A stretch of 64,000 nt of DNA from the NCBI RefSeq assembly GCF_024756235.1, contig NZ_JANUGY010000005.1, positions 1-64,000 on the forward strand. Direction: 5' to 3'. Under the pieces are notes generated by a model. That model was not told where the DNA came from. It saw only the letters and a list, made by a program, of their open reading frames with translations, and made no database searches. The translations under genes were made by a program, and so were the position numbers. Below, one piece after another: positions 52,341-62,225 of this stretch; the first letter of the stretch is position 1, and every line of letters begins with the position of its first letter. This DNA is from Massilia kyonggiensis (GTDB lineage Bacteria; Pseudomonadota; Gammaproteobacteria; Burkholderiales; Burkholderiaceae_D).

Positions 52341-53501
52341 CTATTTCGCCGGCAACAGCTTCACGACGAGATTGTGCGTCGTGAGCGCGATCGAGCGGTC
52401 CGGCGCCAGGGTCACGCCGATCGGCCGGTCCAGGCTGCCGGGCAGGGCGCCGAGGGTGATGCCTGCGTGGCCCGGCACGCCGGCGACGGTGCTCGTCACA
52501 TTGTCGAGGTTGATGCGGCGGATCGTCGAGTTGCCGGTGTCGGCGATGTATAAATCGTTGCCGTCGACCGCGATGCCGCTCGGTGCGCACAGGCGCGAGA
52601 CGCCCGGGCTGCCGTCCACCGCGTCGCAGCGTCCCGGCTGGCCGGCCAGCGTGGACACGATGCCCTTGTCGTTCACCATGCGGATCGTCGAATTGCCCGT
52701 GTCGACGACGTAGACGTTGTTCCAGTTGTCGACGCCCACATCCTGCGGTTCGCAGAACTGCGCCTGGCCGCCGTTGCCGTCGCGGCTGCCGCATACGCCC
52801 GGGGAGCCGGCCACCGTCGTCACGTTGCCGTTCGTGTCGATGCGGCGCAGCATGTGGTTGCCGGTGTCGGCCACCCACAGATTGCCCAGGCGGTCCAGCG
52901 CGATGCCGCGCGGCTTGCAGAAGCGCGCACCCACGCCCCGGCCGTCCGCGCTGCCGCACGTGCCGTCGCCAGCGATGGTGGTCGTCGTGCCATCCGGCGC
53001 CACGCGGCGGATGACGGAGTTGCCGCTGTCCGTCACGTACACGTTGCCCTTGCCGTCCGCGACGAGCCGGCTCGGATCGTTGAAGCGGGCACGCGCGGAG
53101 CCGTCAGCATAACCGACGGCGCCGCGCGTGCCCGCCAGCGTCGTCACCGCACCGTCGGGAGAAATCTTGCGCACGGTAGCGCTGATGCTTTCCGCCACAT
53201 ACAGATTGCCCGCCGCGTCCGCCGTGATGCCCTGCGGGCCGTTGAAGCGCGCCTTGGACCCGGTGCCATCCTGCGAGCCGGTGCATTGCCCGCAGATGTC
53301 GCCTGCGATCGGGAACAGGCCCGTGGCGCCCTGCGGCCGGTCGGGCCAGCTGGGCCAGTCGGGATGGTCGGGCCATGGATGGTCGGGCTCGTGGTACCAG
53401 CCGATCCCGATGCCGATGCCCACGTCGCCACCGCAGCTGGACAAGCCCAGCAGCAGGCAGCCGACGACAACCCAGCGTAGCGCGCGTTCGAAAACAGTCA
53501 T
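52341..53501 (-). CDS. NHL-repeat lipoprotein
   Basis: A 386-aa lipoprotein. The signal peptide ends in a lipobox (LLGLSSCGG). A short Gly/Trp/Pro region with repeated DHPxWP units follows. At least five NHL-type beta-propeller blades come next (ARFNGPQGITADAAGNLYVA, RFNDPSRLVADGKGNVYVTD, FCKPRGIALDRLGNLWVADT, FCEPQDVGVDNWNNVYVVDT, CAPSGIAVDGNDLYIADT). Propellers of this kind bind proteins, peptides or sugars. The frame is open far upstream across the DUF969 genes, but ATG 53501 with the signal peptide is the real start. It is divergent from the DUF969 gene across 205 bp. Confidence 0.85.
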   Translation of the reverse strand: MTVFERALRWVVVGCLLLGLSSCGGDVGIGIGIGWYHEPDHPWPDHPDWPSWPDRPQGATGLFPIAGDICGQCTGSQDGTGSKARFNGPQGITADAAGNLYVAESISATVRKISPDGAVTTLAGTRGAVGYADGSARARFNDPSRLVADGKGNVYVTDSGNSVIRRVAPDGTTTTIAGDGTCGSADGRGVGARFCKPRGIALDRLGNLWVADTGNHMLRRIDTNGNVTTVAGSPGVCGSRDGNGGQAQFCEPQDVGVDNWNNVYVVDTGNSTIRMVNDKGIVSTLAGQPGRCDAVDGSPGVSRLCAPSGIAVDGNDLYIADTGNSTIRRINLDNVTSTVAGVPGHAGITLGALPGSLDRPIGVTLAPDRSIALTTHNLVVKLLPAK

Positions 53502-53706
53502 GGCCGAACCCCCGATGGAAACGGCATCGAGCTTAGCGCGCATCGCCCTGTAGGCCATGCGTGCGCACAAAGCGTGCCGGCCGCTTGTGTGCAGGTGGGC
53601 CGTGCGTCGTGGGGAAGCGACGGCATCATTGAATGCACAAAGCGCGAGCGGCGCAGAGCTAGCTGTACGGTAAGATTCTGCACGCAACCACAACCGCTGG
53701 AGGATC

Positions 53707-54396
53707 ATGCAATCTGCCGTCAACCTGTGGCCGCTGCTCGGCATCGCGGCCGTCGCCGCCGGATTCGTGTTGCGGGCCAATCCGGTGCTCGTCGTGATCG
53801 TGGCCTGCGGTGTGACCGGCTGGGCCGCGCACCTGCCGCTGCTGCACCTGCTGGAATCGCTCGGCACGGCGTTCATCAAGACGCGCAACCTGCCGCTGAT
53901 CCTGTTGCTGCCGCTGGCCGCGATCGGCCTGCTGGAGCGCTTCGGCCTGAAGGAGCATGCGCAGGCCAGCATCGCGCGCATCCGCTCGGCCACGACCGGC
54001 CGTCTGCTGACCGTATATCTGCTGGCGCGCGAGGTGGCGGCCGCGTTCGGCCTCACGAGCCTGGGCGGCCACCCGAACATGGTGCGCCCGCTCGTCGCGC
54101 CGATGGCCGAGGCGGCGGCGGAGGCGCGCCACGGCCACCTGTCCGAACCGCTGCGCCAGCGCATCCGGGCGATGAGCGCGGCCACGGACAACGTCGGCCT
54201 GTTCTTCGGCGAGGACGTGTTCGTCGCGTTCGGCGCCATCGTGCTGATGCAGACGATCCTCAAGGCCGAGGGCCTGGACGTTGATCCCATCCACATGGCG
54301 CTGTGGGGCATCCCGACGGCGGTGACGGCGTTCATCATCCATGCGTGGAACCTGCGCCGGCTGGACGCCCGCATCCGCCGCGAGACCGCACGATGA
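53707..54396 (+). CDS. DUF969 membrane protein, likely 5-oxoproline transporter subunit
   Basis: A 229-aa integral membrane protein with about five hydrophobic segments (LWPLLGIAAVAAGFVL; VLVVIVACGVTGWAAHL; LPLILLLPLAAIGLL). GLTSLGGHPNMVRPLVAPMA is the DUF969 signature. DUF969 and DUF979 always travel together and are named in current family databases as a 5-oxoproline transporter. The neighbour pcp, which makes 5-oxoproline from peptides, supports that. Its stop overlaps the DUF979 start (ATGA). It opens the operon DUF969-DUF979-pcp. Confidence 0.85.
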   Translation: MQSAVNLWPLLGIAAVAAGFVLRANPVLVVIVACGVTGWAAHLPLLHLLESLGTAFIKTRNLPLILLLPLAAIGLLERFGLKEHAQASIARIRSATTGRLLTVYLLAREVAAAFGLTSLGGHPNMVRPLVAPMAEAAAEARHGHLSEPLRQRIRAMSAATDNVGLFFGEDVFVAFGAIVLMQTILKAEGLDVDPIHMALWGIPTAVTAFIIHAWNLRRLDARIRRETAR

Positions 54397-55349
54397 TCGT
54401 TTCGCTCGACTTTTTCTACCTGCTCATCGGCCTGCTGTTCGCCGCGTGTGCGCTGATGACCTTGCGCGACAAGACGAATCCGCGCCGCTACACGACGGCG
54501 CTGTTCTGGGGCCTGTACGCGCTCGTGTACCTGCTGGGCGAACGCCTGCCCCCAAGCGTGGCGGGCGTGCTGATGATCGTGATGGCGCTCGTCGCCGGGT
54601 TCGGTTTCGTGCGGCCGGGGAAGGCGGACGTCCTGCCGGAAGAGAAAAGACAATCCACCGCGGCGCGCCTGGGCAACCGCCTGCTCGTGCCGGCGCTGGC
54701 GATTCCCGTCGTGACGATGCTCGGTTCCGTCGTGCTGAAGGACGTCCACGTCGGCGCGGACTTCCTGCTCGATCCGAAAAACCTGACCCTGGTGAGCATG
54801 GGCTGCGGCAGCATCGCCGCGCTGGCGCTCGCGTGCTGGCTCACGCGCGCGACGCCGCTGCAGGGCGTGCGCGAGGCGCGGCGCCTGATCGATGCGATGA
54901 GCTGGGCCGTCGTGCTGCCGCACATGCTGGCCGTGCTCGGGCTGCTGTTTTCCGAGGCGGGCGTGGGCAAGGCCGTCGCGCACGTCGCGACCAGTTACAT
55001 CCCGCTCGATTCGCGCCTGCTGGCCTGCGCCGCGTTCTGCGTGGGCATGGCATTATTTACCGTCGTGATGGGCAACGGCTTTGCCGCGTTCCCCGTCATC
55101 GCGGGCGGCATCGGGATTCCCGTGCTGGTCGGGGTGTACCATGCGAATCCGGCCGTGATGGCCGCGATCGGCATGTTCAGCGCATACTGCGGCACCCTGA
55201 TGACGCCGATGGCGGCGAATTTCAACATCGTGCCGGCGGCGCTGCTCGAACTGCCCGACAAGAATGCCGTGATCAAGGCCCAGCTGCCGACCGCGTTGCC
55301 GCTGCTGGGCGCAAATATCGTCCTGCTGTACTTTCTGATGTATCGATGA
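54393..55349 (+). CDS. DUF979 membrane protein, likely 5-oxoproline transporter subunit
   Basis: A 318-aa polytopic membrane protein with about nine hydrophobic segments. FTVVMGNGFAAFPVIAGGIG and YCGTLMTPMAANFNIVPAAL are characteristic of DUF979. It overlaps the DUF969 gene by 4 bp and lies 7 bp before pcp. It probably forms one transporter with the DUF969 protein. Confidence 0.87.
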   Translation: MIVSLDFFYLLIGLLFAACALMTLRDKTNPRRYTTALFWGLYALVYLLGERLPPSVAGVLMIVMALVAGFGFVRPGKADVLPEEKRQSTAARLGNRLLVPALAIPVVTMLGSVVLKDVHVGADFLLDPKNLTLVSMGCGSIAALALACWLTRATPLQGVREARRLIDAMSWAVVLPHMLAVLGLLFSEAGVGKAVAHVATSYIPLDSRLLACAAFCVGMALFTVVMGNGFAAFPVIAGGIGIPVLVGVYHANPAVMAAIGMFSAYCGTLMTPMAANFNIVPAALLELPDKNAVIKAQLPTALPLLGANIVLLYFLMYR

Positions 55350-55356
55350 GCCGACC

Positions 55357-56028
55357 ATGACCGCACCCACCACCCAAGTACCCACCAGGACCGTCCTGCT
55401 GACCGGATTCGAACCGTTCAACGGCGCCGCCATCAACCCGTCGTGGGAAGCCGTGCGCGCGCTCGACGGCTGGTCCGGACCGGGCTTCGCGGTCGTCGCG
55501 CGCCAGCTGCCGTGCGTGTTCGGCACCGCCCTCGACGTGCTGCGCGAATCCATCGCGGGCGTCAAGCCCGACATCGTGATCGCCGTCGGCCAGGCCGGCG
55601 GCCGCTCCGAGATCTCGCTGGAGCGCGTGGCCATCAACGTCGACGACGCCTCCATCCGCGACAACGCGGGCAACCAGCCCGTCGACACGCCCGTCGCGGC
55701 CGACGGCCCGGCCGCGTATTTCACCACCTTGCCCGTGAAGGCCATCGTGAAGGCGCTGCGCCTGCGCGGGTTCCCGTCCGGCGTGTCGCAGACGGCCGGC
55801 ACGTTCGTGTGCAACCACGTCTTCTACGGCCTGATGCACCAGGCCGTGGGCCAATCCGTGAAGGCGGGCTTCATCCACGTGCCGTTCCTGCCCGAGCAGG
55901 CGGCCGACCGCCCGGAGCGGCCGCCGTCGATGGCGCTGCGCGACATCGTCGATGCGCTCCGGATCGCGGTGGAGGTGGCGGTGGTGACGGAGACCGATAC
56001 GCAAGAGGCGGGCGGCGCCACCCACTGA
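55357..56028 (+). CDS. pcp: Pcp, pyroglutamyl-peptidase I
   Basis: A 223-aa cysteine peptidase that removes N-terminal pyroglutamate from peptides. The triad is visible: Glu89 (EISLERVAIN), Cys152 (AGTFVCNHVFYG) and His174 (GFIHVPFLPEQ). VLLTGFEPFNGAAINPSWEA is the family start. It is the last gene of the DUF969-DUF979 unit, which links release and transport of 5-oxoproline. The stop is 3 bp from the stop of the opposing LysR gene. Confidence 0.95.
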   Translation: MTAPTTQVPTRTVLLTGFEPFNGAAINPSWEAVRALDGWSGPGFAVVARQLPCVFGTALDVLRESIAGVKPDIVIAVGQAGGRSEISLERVAINVDDASIRDNAGNQPVDTPVAADGPAAYFTTLPVKAIVKALRLRGFPSGVSQTAGTFVCNHVFYGLMHQAVGQSVKAGFIHVPFLPEQAADRPERPPSMALRDIVDALRIAVEVAVVTETDTQEAGGATH

Positions 56029-56031
56029 GCG

Positions 56032-56934
56032 TCACGCGCCGGCCGGATTCAGGATCTTCAGGAACGCCCGCACCACCGGCGCATCGTCCTGCGTCGGGTA
56101 GGTGATGTACAGATTGGCCGATGGCGGATTCGTCCGCACCGGCAGGAAGCGCACGCCGGGCCAGCCGATGCGGCTCGTCGTCGCCGGCATCAGTGCCACG
56201 CCGAGGCCCGCGCCGACCATCGCGAGCAGGGTCTGCGGCTCCGCGGCTTCCTGGAAGATCGTCGGCTGGAAGCCCGCGTTGACGCAGCACTGGATCAGGT
56301 AGCGCGGTTCGGCCGACTGGTCCAGGTGCAGCGTCAGCATCGGTTCGTTGGCGATGTCTATCAGTTCGATCGCGTCCTGCTGCGCGAGCGGATGCTGGGC
56401 GTTGATCGCGACGCATACGTCTTCGCGGAACGCCAGTTCCTGGCGCAGGCCCGCGTTCTTCAGCATGTCCTCGTCGATCTTCGGCTCGCGCCAGAAGCCC
56501 ACGTCGATCTGCTTGCCGCGCAGCGCGTCCCACTGGTCGTTCGGACCGAGTTCGTGGATGGTCCACGTCACGCGCGGGAACTGGCTCTGGAACTGCTCCA
56601 GCAGGCCGGGGATCGGCCCCCACATCGCCGAACCGACGATGCCCACGCGCAGGCGGCCCACTTCGCCGCGGTCGATCTGGCGGATCGTGTCGATGGTCAT
56701 GCGCATGCGGCCCAGCAGGTCGGCCGCTTCGTGCATCAGCGCCTTGCCGGCGACCGTCAGCTCGAAGCTGCGCGTCGTGCGCGCGAACAGGCGCACCCCG
56801 AGCTCGCTCTCCAGCTTCATGATCTGCTGCGACAGCGGCGGCTGCGAGATGTGCAGGCGCTCGGCGGCGCGGCTGAAGCTTTTTTCTTCGGCCACCGCCA
56901 GGAAGTATTTCAGCTGCTTCAGATCGATCGACAT
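56032..56934 (-). CDS. LysR-family regulator downstream of psuG
   Basis: A 300-aa LysR protein. The helix-turn-helix lies at 1-60 (LKQLKYFLAVAEEKSFSRAA, then HISQPPLSQQIMKLE) and the inducer domain at 90-295. It belongs to the BenM/CatM-like group by its first helix. ATG 56934 gives the normal start; the frame extends upstream into psuG. It follows psuG by 7 bp on the same strand, so psuK-psuG-lysR may form one transcript. Its targets are unknown; the pcp unit or the nucleoside genes are candidates. Confidence 0.88.
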   Translation of the reverse strand: MSIDLKQLKYFLAVAEEKSFSRAAERLHISQPPLSQQIMKLESELGVRLFARTTRSFELTVAGKALMHEAADLLGRMRMTIDTIRQIDRGEVGRLRVGIVGSAMWGPIPGLLEQFQSQFPRVTWTIHELGPNDQWDALRGKQIDVGFWREPKIDEDMLKNAGLRQELAFREDVCVAINAQHPLAQQDAIELIDIANEPMLTLHLDQSAEPRYLIQCCVNAGFQPTIFQEAAEPQTLLAMVGAGLGVALMPATTSRIGWPGVRFLPVRTNPPSANLYITYPTQDDAPVVRAFLKILNPAGA

Positions 56935-56941
56935 GATGGTC

Positions 56942-57862
<921 letters not shown>

Positions 57863-57864
57863 GT

Positions 57865-58992
57865 TCAGTCCTGTGAAAGCGGAGGATGTTCGGTGGCGAG
57901 GCTGTCCGGCCCCAGGCCAGGGTGCACGGTCTCGGGCACGCCCAAGGTGAGGGCAGACAAATGCAGGCCGCGGCGGCACGCGAGCACCAGGTCGGCGCTG
58001 CCGTCATCGTTACCCTTGTCCTGCACGAGCGACCAGCAGACGGCCGCGGCGAACGCATCGCCGGCGCCCGTCACGTCGACGACGTCGACCGGCGGCGCGG
58101 GCAGGTCGGCGATGCCGTCGCCCGCGGTGACGAGCACGCCGCGCGCGCCGCGCGTGACGATCAGGTCTTGCGCGCCCTGGGCCCGGACTTCGCGGATGGC
58201 CTCGGCAAGTGCGGCGTCGTCGGGCAGCGGGCGCCTGACGCGGGCCGCCAGCTCGCCGGCGTTGAGAATCAACAGGCGCACGCCGGACAGGTCGTCGGGC
58301 AGGCGCGCCATCTTCGGTTCGGACACCGCGACGAGCACGAGCGGCGTCGCGTTGCGGCGCGCCTGGTGGGCGAGGGCGGCGACGGTGTCCTGCGGCAGGT
58401 TCAGGTCGGCGACGACGAGCGCGGCACCCGCGAGCTGCGCCTGGCGCGCGTCGATGTACGCCGGTTCCATGCGGTCGTATAACGCCATGTCGGCCAGCGC
58501 GACGACCATCTCGCCGTCGCGGTCCAGCACGGCCGTGTACGTGCCGCTGCAGCAGCCATCGAGACGCAGCGCGCCGCGCACGTCGATGCCGAGGCTGTCC
58601 GCGTGGTCGAGCAGGGCGGCGCCGGAGGAATCGGCCCCGATAGCCGTCAGCAGCGCGACCGTCGTGCCCAGCCGGGCCAGATTCTCGGCGATGTTGCGCG
58701 CCACGCCGCCGAACGATTCGCTCTGGCTGGCCGGATTCGACGTGCGCAGGGCGATCGTATCCGTCGAGCGCAGCTTGCGGTCGAGGTTCGCGGCGCCCAC
58801 GCACACGACGGGGCGGCGGTCCGGCAGCACGTACGCGCGCCCGAGCAGCTTGCGCTCGCGGATCAGGCCCGCGATATAGCCGGCGACCGCCGAGCGCGAC
58901 AGCCCCAGCTGGTTGGCGAGCTCCTGCTGCGAAATGAAGGGATTCGCGCGGATGGCCTCGTACAACTGTTGTTTCTTCGACGATTCTGTCAC
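57865..58992 (-). CDS. psuK: PsuK-type pseudouridine kinase with N-terminal HTH (GTG start)
   Basis: A 375-aa fusion. Residues 5-50 form a winged helix-turn-helix ([20 protein letters not shown], then [15 protein letters not shown]). Residues 60-350 are a PfkB kinase ([25 protein letters not shown] and the anion hole/base [13 protein letters not shown]). With psuG 2 bp downstream, the substrate is almost certainly pseudouridine. The HTH suggests that the protein also represses its own operon; a pair of AAAC-N4-GTTT sites lies just upstream. The first codon is GTG with a weak ribosome site. Confidence 0.9.
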   Translation of the reverse strand: MTESSKKQQLYEAIRANPFISQQELANQLGLSRSAVAGYIAGLIRERKLLGRAYVLPDRRPVVCVGAANLDRKLRSTDTIALRTSNPASQSESFGGVARNIAENLARLGTTVALLTAIGADSSGAALLDHADSLGIDVRGALRLDGCCSGTYTAVLDRDGEMVVALADMALYDRMEPAYIDARQAQLAGAALVVADLNLPQDTVAALAHQARRNATPLVLVAVSEPKMARLPDDLSGVRLLILNAGELAARVRRPLPDDAALAEAIREVRAQGAQDLIVTRGARGVLVTAGDGIADLPAPPVDVVDVTGAGDAFAAAVCWSLVQDKGNDDGSADLVLACRRGLHLSALTLGVPETVHPGLGPDSLATEHPPLSQD

Positions 58993-59007
58993 GATGACGG
59001 GTGGATT

Positions 59008-59039
59008 AAACTTTTGTTTTTCATCTTAAACATATGTTT
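59008..59039 (-). promoter_or_regulatory. Pair of AAAC-N4-GTTT operators at the psuK promoter
   Basis: Two 12-bp palindromic sites, AAACTTTTGTTT (59008-59019) and AAACATATGTTT (59028-59039), have centres 20 bp apart, two helix turns. On the minus strand the second site lies in the 17-bp spacer between TTGACC and TAAGAT, and the first lies just after the -10. This is the layout of repressor operators, and the HTH of PsuK is the obvious candidate. Confidence 0.6.
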
Positions 59040-59095
59040 GCATGCGGTCAACGCACACCAATACATGGAGGGAGTCTAGCGCGAATTTATTCCCG

Positions 59096-59153
59096 CAAGA
59101 TATAAATCTGCCAGAAAAATGGTATTTGCCAACACAATCGGCATTCATGCATA
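59096..59153 (+). promoter_or_regulatory. Shared nucleoside-gene element, copy 3 (punA)
   Basis: CAAG-N-TATAAAT, then AG-N-AAAA, GTATTTGCCA, 15 bases, ATGCATAGTT. It matches copy 1 at 24 of the first 33 positions by hand count. It matches copy 2 exactly in the two 10-base end blocks and in their spacing. It ends 49 bp before the punA start. TTGCCA and CATAGT, 18 bp apart, may be the promoter core. Confidence 0.7.
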
Positions 59154-59202
59154 GTTGACATATTTTGGTGCACGGCGCCCCCATCCTCGACAGACCGCGA
59201 CA

Positions 59203-60045
59203 ATGACTACTCACTCCTTCAGCAACACTCCCTTCGAAGCCGCCGACGTCATCCGCGCCCGCAAGCCGGGCTTCACGCCGCGCGTGGCCCTGATCCTCGG
59301 TTCCGGCCTCGGCGTGCTGGCCGAGCAGATGGAGGATGCGGTGGCGATCAGCTATGCCGACCTGCCGGGCTTCCCGATCAGCACCGTGCACGGCCACGCG
59401 GGCGAACTGGTCCTGGGTACGCTGGCGGGCGTGCCGGTCGTGTGCATGAAGGGCCGCGGCCACTTCTATGAAGGCTACGGCCCGGCCGTGATGACCTCGG
59501 CGGTGCGCACGTTCAAACTGATCGGCTGCGAACTGCTGTTCGTGACGAACGCCGCCGGCTCGCTGCGTCCGGAAGTGGACGCGGGCAGCGTCGTCGTGCT
59601 GACGGACCATATCAACCTGCTGCCGGGCAGCCCGATGGCCGGCCCGAACGACGACCGCTTCGGCCCGCGCTTCTTCAGCATGGCCAATGCATACGATGCC
59701 GACATGCGCGACCTGATCAAGGCAACGGCGGCGGAGAAGAACATCACCGTGAACGAAGGCGTGTACCTGGCGTGCCCGGGCCCGAATTTCGAGACGGCCG
59801 CCGAGATCCGCGCATTCAAGGCGCTGGGTGCGGACGTCGTCGGCATGTCGGTCGTGCCGGAAGTGATCTCGGCCCGTCATTGCGGCCTGAAGGTCGCGGG
59901 CATGTCCGCCATCACGAACCTGGCCGAGGGCCTGACCCCGTTCCCGCTGTCGCACGAGCAGACGCTGAAGTATGCTGCCATTGCGGCCAAGGATATGGTC
60001 ACGCTGATCCACGGCTTCATCGAACGGCTGGGCAAGACCGCCTGA
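59203..60045 (+). CDS. punA: PunA, purine nucleoside phosphorylase
   Basis: A 280-aa family 2 purine nucleoside phosphorylase that splits (deoxy)inosine and (deoxy)guanosine with phosphate into base and (deoxy)ribose 1-phosphate. Typical blocks: LILGSGLGVLAEQM, GHAGELVLGTLAGVPVV, KGRGHFYEGYG, TNAAGSL and GMSAITNLAEG. ATG 59203 gives the normal start. deoB follows after 22 bp and deoC overlaps deoB, so the operon handles both sugar products. Its promoter region carries the shared element. Confidence 0.94.
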   Translation: MTTHSFSNTPFEAADVIRARKPGFTPRVALILGSGLGVLAEQMEDAVAISYADLPGFPISTVHGHAGELVLGTLAGVPVVCMKGRGHFYEGYGPAVMTSAVRTFKLIGCELLFVTNAAGSLRPEVDAGSVVVLTDHINLLPGSPMAGPNDDRFGPRFFSMANAYDADMRDLIKATAAEKNITVNEGVYLACPGPNFETAAEIRAFKALGADVVGMSVVPEVISARHCGLKVAGMSAITNLAEGLTPFPLSHEQTLKYAAIAAKDMVTLIHGFIERLGKTA

Positions 60046-60067
60046 TAACGGATAAGGAAGGGATCAC

Positions 60068-61261
60068 ATGTCACGCGCATTCATCCTCCTGCTGGACTCC
60101 TTCGGCCTGGGCGCCTTGCCCGACGCCGACAAATACGGCGACGCGGGTGCCAACACCCTCGGCCACATCGCGAAATGGGCCGCGGAGTCGGGCAAGCCCA
60201 TGTCGCTGCCCACGCTGGAAGCAATCGGCCTCGGCGCCGCCGCGCACAAGGCCAGCGGCGAATGGCCCGCGGGTTTCAACAAGCGCGACGGCTTCACCGG
60301 CGCCTGGAGCGTGGCGCGCGAACGTTCGACCGGCAAGGACACGCAGAGCGGCCACTGGGAAATCGCCGGCGTGCCCGTGCTGTTCGATTGGGGCTACTTC
60401 CCGAAAACGGTCCCCACGTTCCCGCAAGAACTGACGGATAAACTGGCCGGGATCACGAACGTGCCGGGCTGGCTGGGCAACTGCCACGCGTCCGGCACGA
60501 CCATCATCACGGAACTGGGCGACGAGCACGTCGCCACCGGCAAGCCGATCATCTACACGTCGGCCGACTCCGTGATGCAGATCGCCGCGCACGAAGAGCA
60601 CTTCGGCCTCGAGCGTTTATATCAGGTGTGCGAAGCCGCGTATGAACTGGTCAAGCCGTACAACATCGGCCGCGTGATCGCGCGGCCGTTCACGGGCAGC
60701 AACGGCAACTACAAGCGCACGAGCAACCGCCACGACTACGCCGTGCCGCCCGTCGCGCCCACCCTGTTGGACCACGTGAAGGATGCCGGCGGCGAAGTCA
60801 TCGCGCTGGGCAAGATCAGCGATATTTTCGCCGGCCAGGGTGTCACGCAACTCATCAAGGGCGCCGACAACATGGCGCTGTTCGACCGCCTGCTGGAAGT
60901 GGCCGACACCGCGCCGGACAAGTCGCTCACGTTCGTGAACTTCGTCGACTTCGACATGCACTTTGGCCACCGCCGCGACGTCGCGGGCTATGCCAACGCG
61001 CTGCACGAGCTGGATGCGCGCCTGCCGGATTTCATCGCCAAGCTGAAAGAAGGTGATCTCGTCGTCATCACGGCGGACCACGGCTGCGACCCGACGTGGG
61101 CCGGTTCGGACCACACGCGCGAACACATCCCGATGCTGTTCTTCGGCCCGGCCGCGCCGGCGCGCGAGCTGCCCGTGGCCGACACGTTCTCCGACATCGG
61201 CGCCACCCTGGCCAACCACCTCGGCGTCAAACCCCTTGCCAACGGAACCGCTTTGCTATGA
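60068..61261 (+). CDS. deoB: DeoB, phosphopentomutase
   Basis: A 397-aa metal enzyme that turns (deoxy)ribose 1-phosphate from PunA into the 5-phosphate. Metal and phosphoryl sites fit the family: FILLLDSFGLGALPDADKYG (Asp near residue 10), then NFVDFDMHFGHRRD and VVITADHGCDPTWAGSDHTR. The stop overlaps the deoC start (ATGA). The length is usual for DeoB. Confidence 0.96.
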   Translation: MSRAFILLLDSFGLGALPDADKYGDAGANTLGHIAKWAAESGKPMSLPTLEAIGLGAAAHKASGEWPAGFNKRDGFTGAWSVARERSTGKDTQSGHWEIAGVPVLFDWGYFPKTVPTFPQELTDKLAGITNVPGWLGNCHASGTTIITELGDEHVATGKPIIYTSADSVMQIAAHEEHFGLERLYQVCEAAYELVKPYNIGRVIARPFTGSNGNYKRTSNRHDYAVPPVAPTLLDHVKDAGGEVIALGKISDIFAGQGVTQLIKGADNMALFDRLLEVADTAPDKSLTFVNFVDFDMHFGHRRDVAGYANALHELDARLPDFIAKLKEGDLVVITADHGCDPTWAGSDHTREHIPMLFFGPAAPARELPVADTFSDIGATLANHLGVKPLANGTALL

Positions 61262-62214
61262 GCCCGAACCTCGATTTCAAACGTAATACCGCGATCGACC
61301 TGGACCTGGGCTGGATCAACCACCTGAAGGTCAACCGCAACGCCGCCGACCGCCGCGCCGCCAGCCTCGCGAACCGCCGCACGGTCAAGAAGGAATACCA
61401 GGCCGCATGGCTGATCCGCGCCATCGAGTGCATCGACCTGACCACGCTGTCCGGCGACGACACCCCGGGCCGCGTCGAGCGCCTGTGCCGCAAGGCGATG
61501 CGTCCGCTGCGCGCGGACCTGATGCAGGCGCTGGGCCTGGACTCGCTGACGACGGGCGCCGTGTGCGTCTACCACGAGATGATCCAGCCGGCCGCGCACG
61601 TGCTGCAGGGCCGCCTCCCGATCGCCGCCGTGTCGACCGCATTCCCGGCCGGCCTCTCCAGCCTGGAAACGAAGATCCGCGAAATCGAATTGTCCGTAGC
61701 CGCAGGCGCCACCGAGATCGACATCGTGATCACGCGCCAGCACGTCCTGACGGGCAACTGGCAGGCGCTGTACGACGAGATGGTCGCCTACCGCCAGGCG
61801 TGCGGCGAGGCGCACGTGAAGGCGATCCTCGCGACGGGCGATCTCGTCACTTTGGAAAACGTAGCAAAAGCATCGTGGGTCTGCATGATGGCAGGCGCCG
61901 ATTTCATCAAGACATCGACCGGCAAGGAAGGTGTGAACGCGACCATTCCCGTGTCGCTGGTGATGGTACGCGCGATCCGCGAGTACTATGAACGCACCGG
62001 CTACAAGGTCGGCTACAAGCCGGCCGGGGGTGTGTCCTCCGCCAAGGCCGCATTGCAATACCTGACCGTGATGAAGGAAGAGCTGGGCAACGAATGGCTG
62101 CAACCGCACCTGTTCCGCATCGGTGCCTCCAGCCTCCTGACCGACATCGAGCGCCAGCTCGAACACTACGTCACGGGCAGCTATTCCGCCGCCCATCGTC
62201 ACGCGCAACCTTGA
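61258..62214 (+). CDS. deoC: DeoC, deoxyribose-phosphate aldolase
   Basis: A 318-aa class I aldolase that cleaves deoxyribose 5-phosphate to glyceraldehyde 3-phosphate and acetaldehyde. The Schiff-base lysine is expected in DFIKTSTGK (Lys218), with the second lysine in VGYKPAGGV. It belongs to the longer DeoC group (about 310-340 aa) found in actinobacteria and some proteobacteria. The start overlaps the deoB stop by 4 bp. The next gene, an aldehyde dehydrogenase, could remove the acetaldehyde. Confidence 0.93.
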   Translation: MSPNLDFKRNTAIDLDLGWINHLKVNRNAADRRAASLANRRTVKKEYQAAWLIRAIECIDLTTLSGDDTPGRVERLCRKAMRPLRADLMQALGLDSLTTGAVCVYHEMIQPAAHVLQGRLPIAAVSTAFPAGLSSLETKIREIELSVAAGATEIDIVITRQHVLTGNWQALYDEMVAYRQACGEAHVKAILATGDLVTLENVAKASWVCMMAGADFIKTSTGKEGVNATIPVSLVMVRAIREYYERTGYKVGYKPAGGVSSAKAALQYLTVMKEELGNEWLQPHLFRIGASSLLTDIERQLEHYVTGSYSAAHRHAQP

Positions 62215-62225
62215 TCGGACCTGTC

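Noticed and set aside
52341..54983. 880-codon upstream extension of the NHL lipoprotein
   Set aside because: The upstream part is antisense to the DUF969/DUF979 genes. The lipoprotein signal peptide at 53501 marks the true start.
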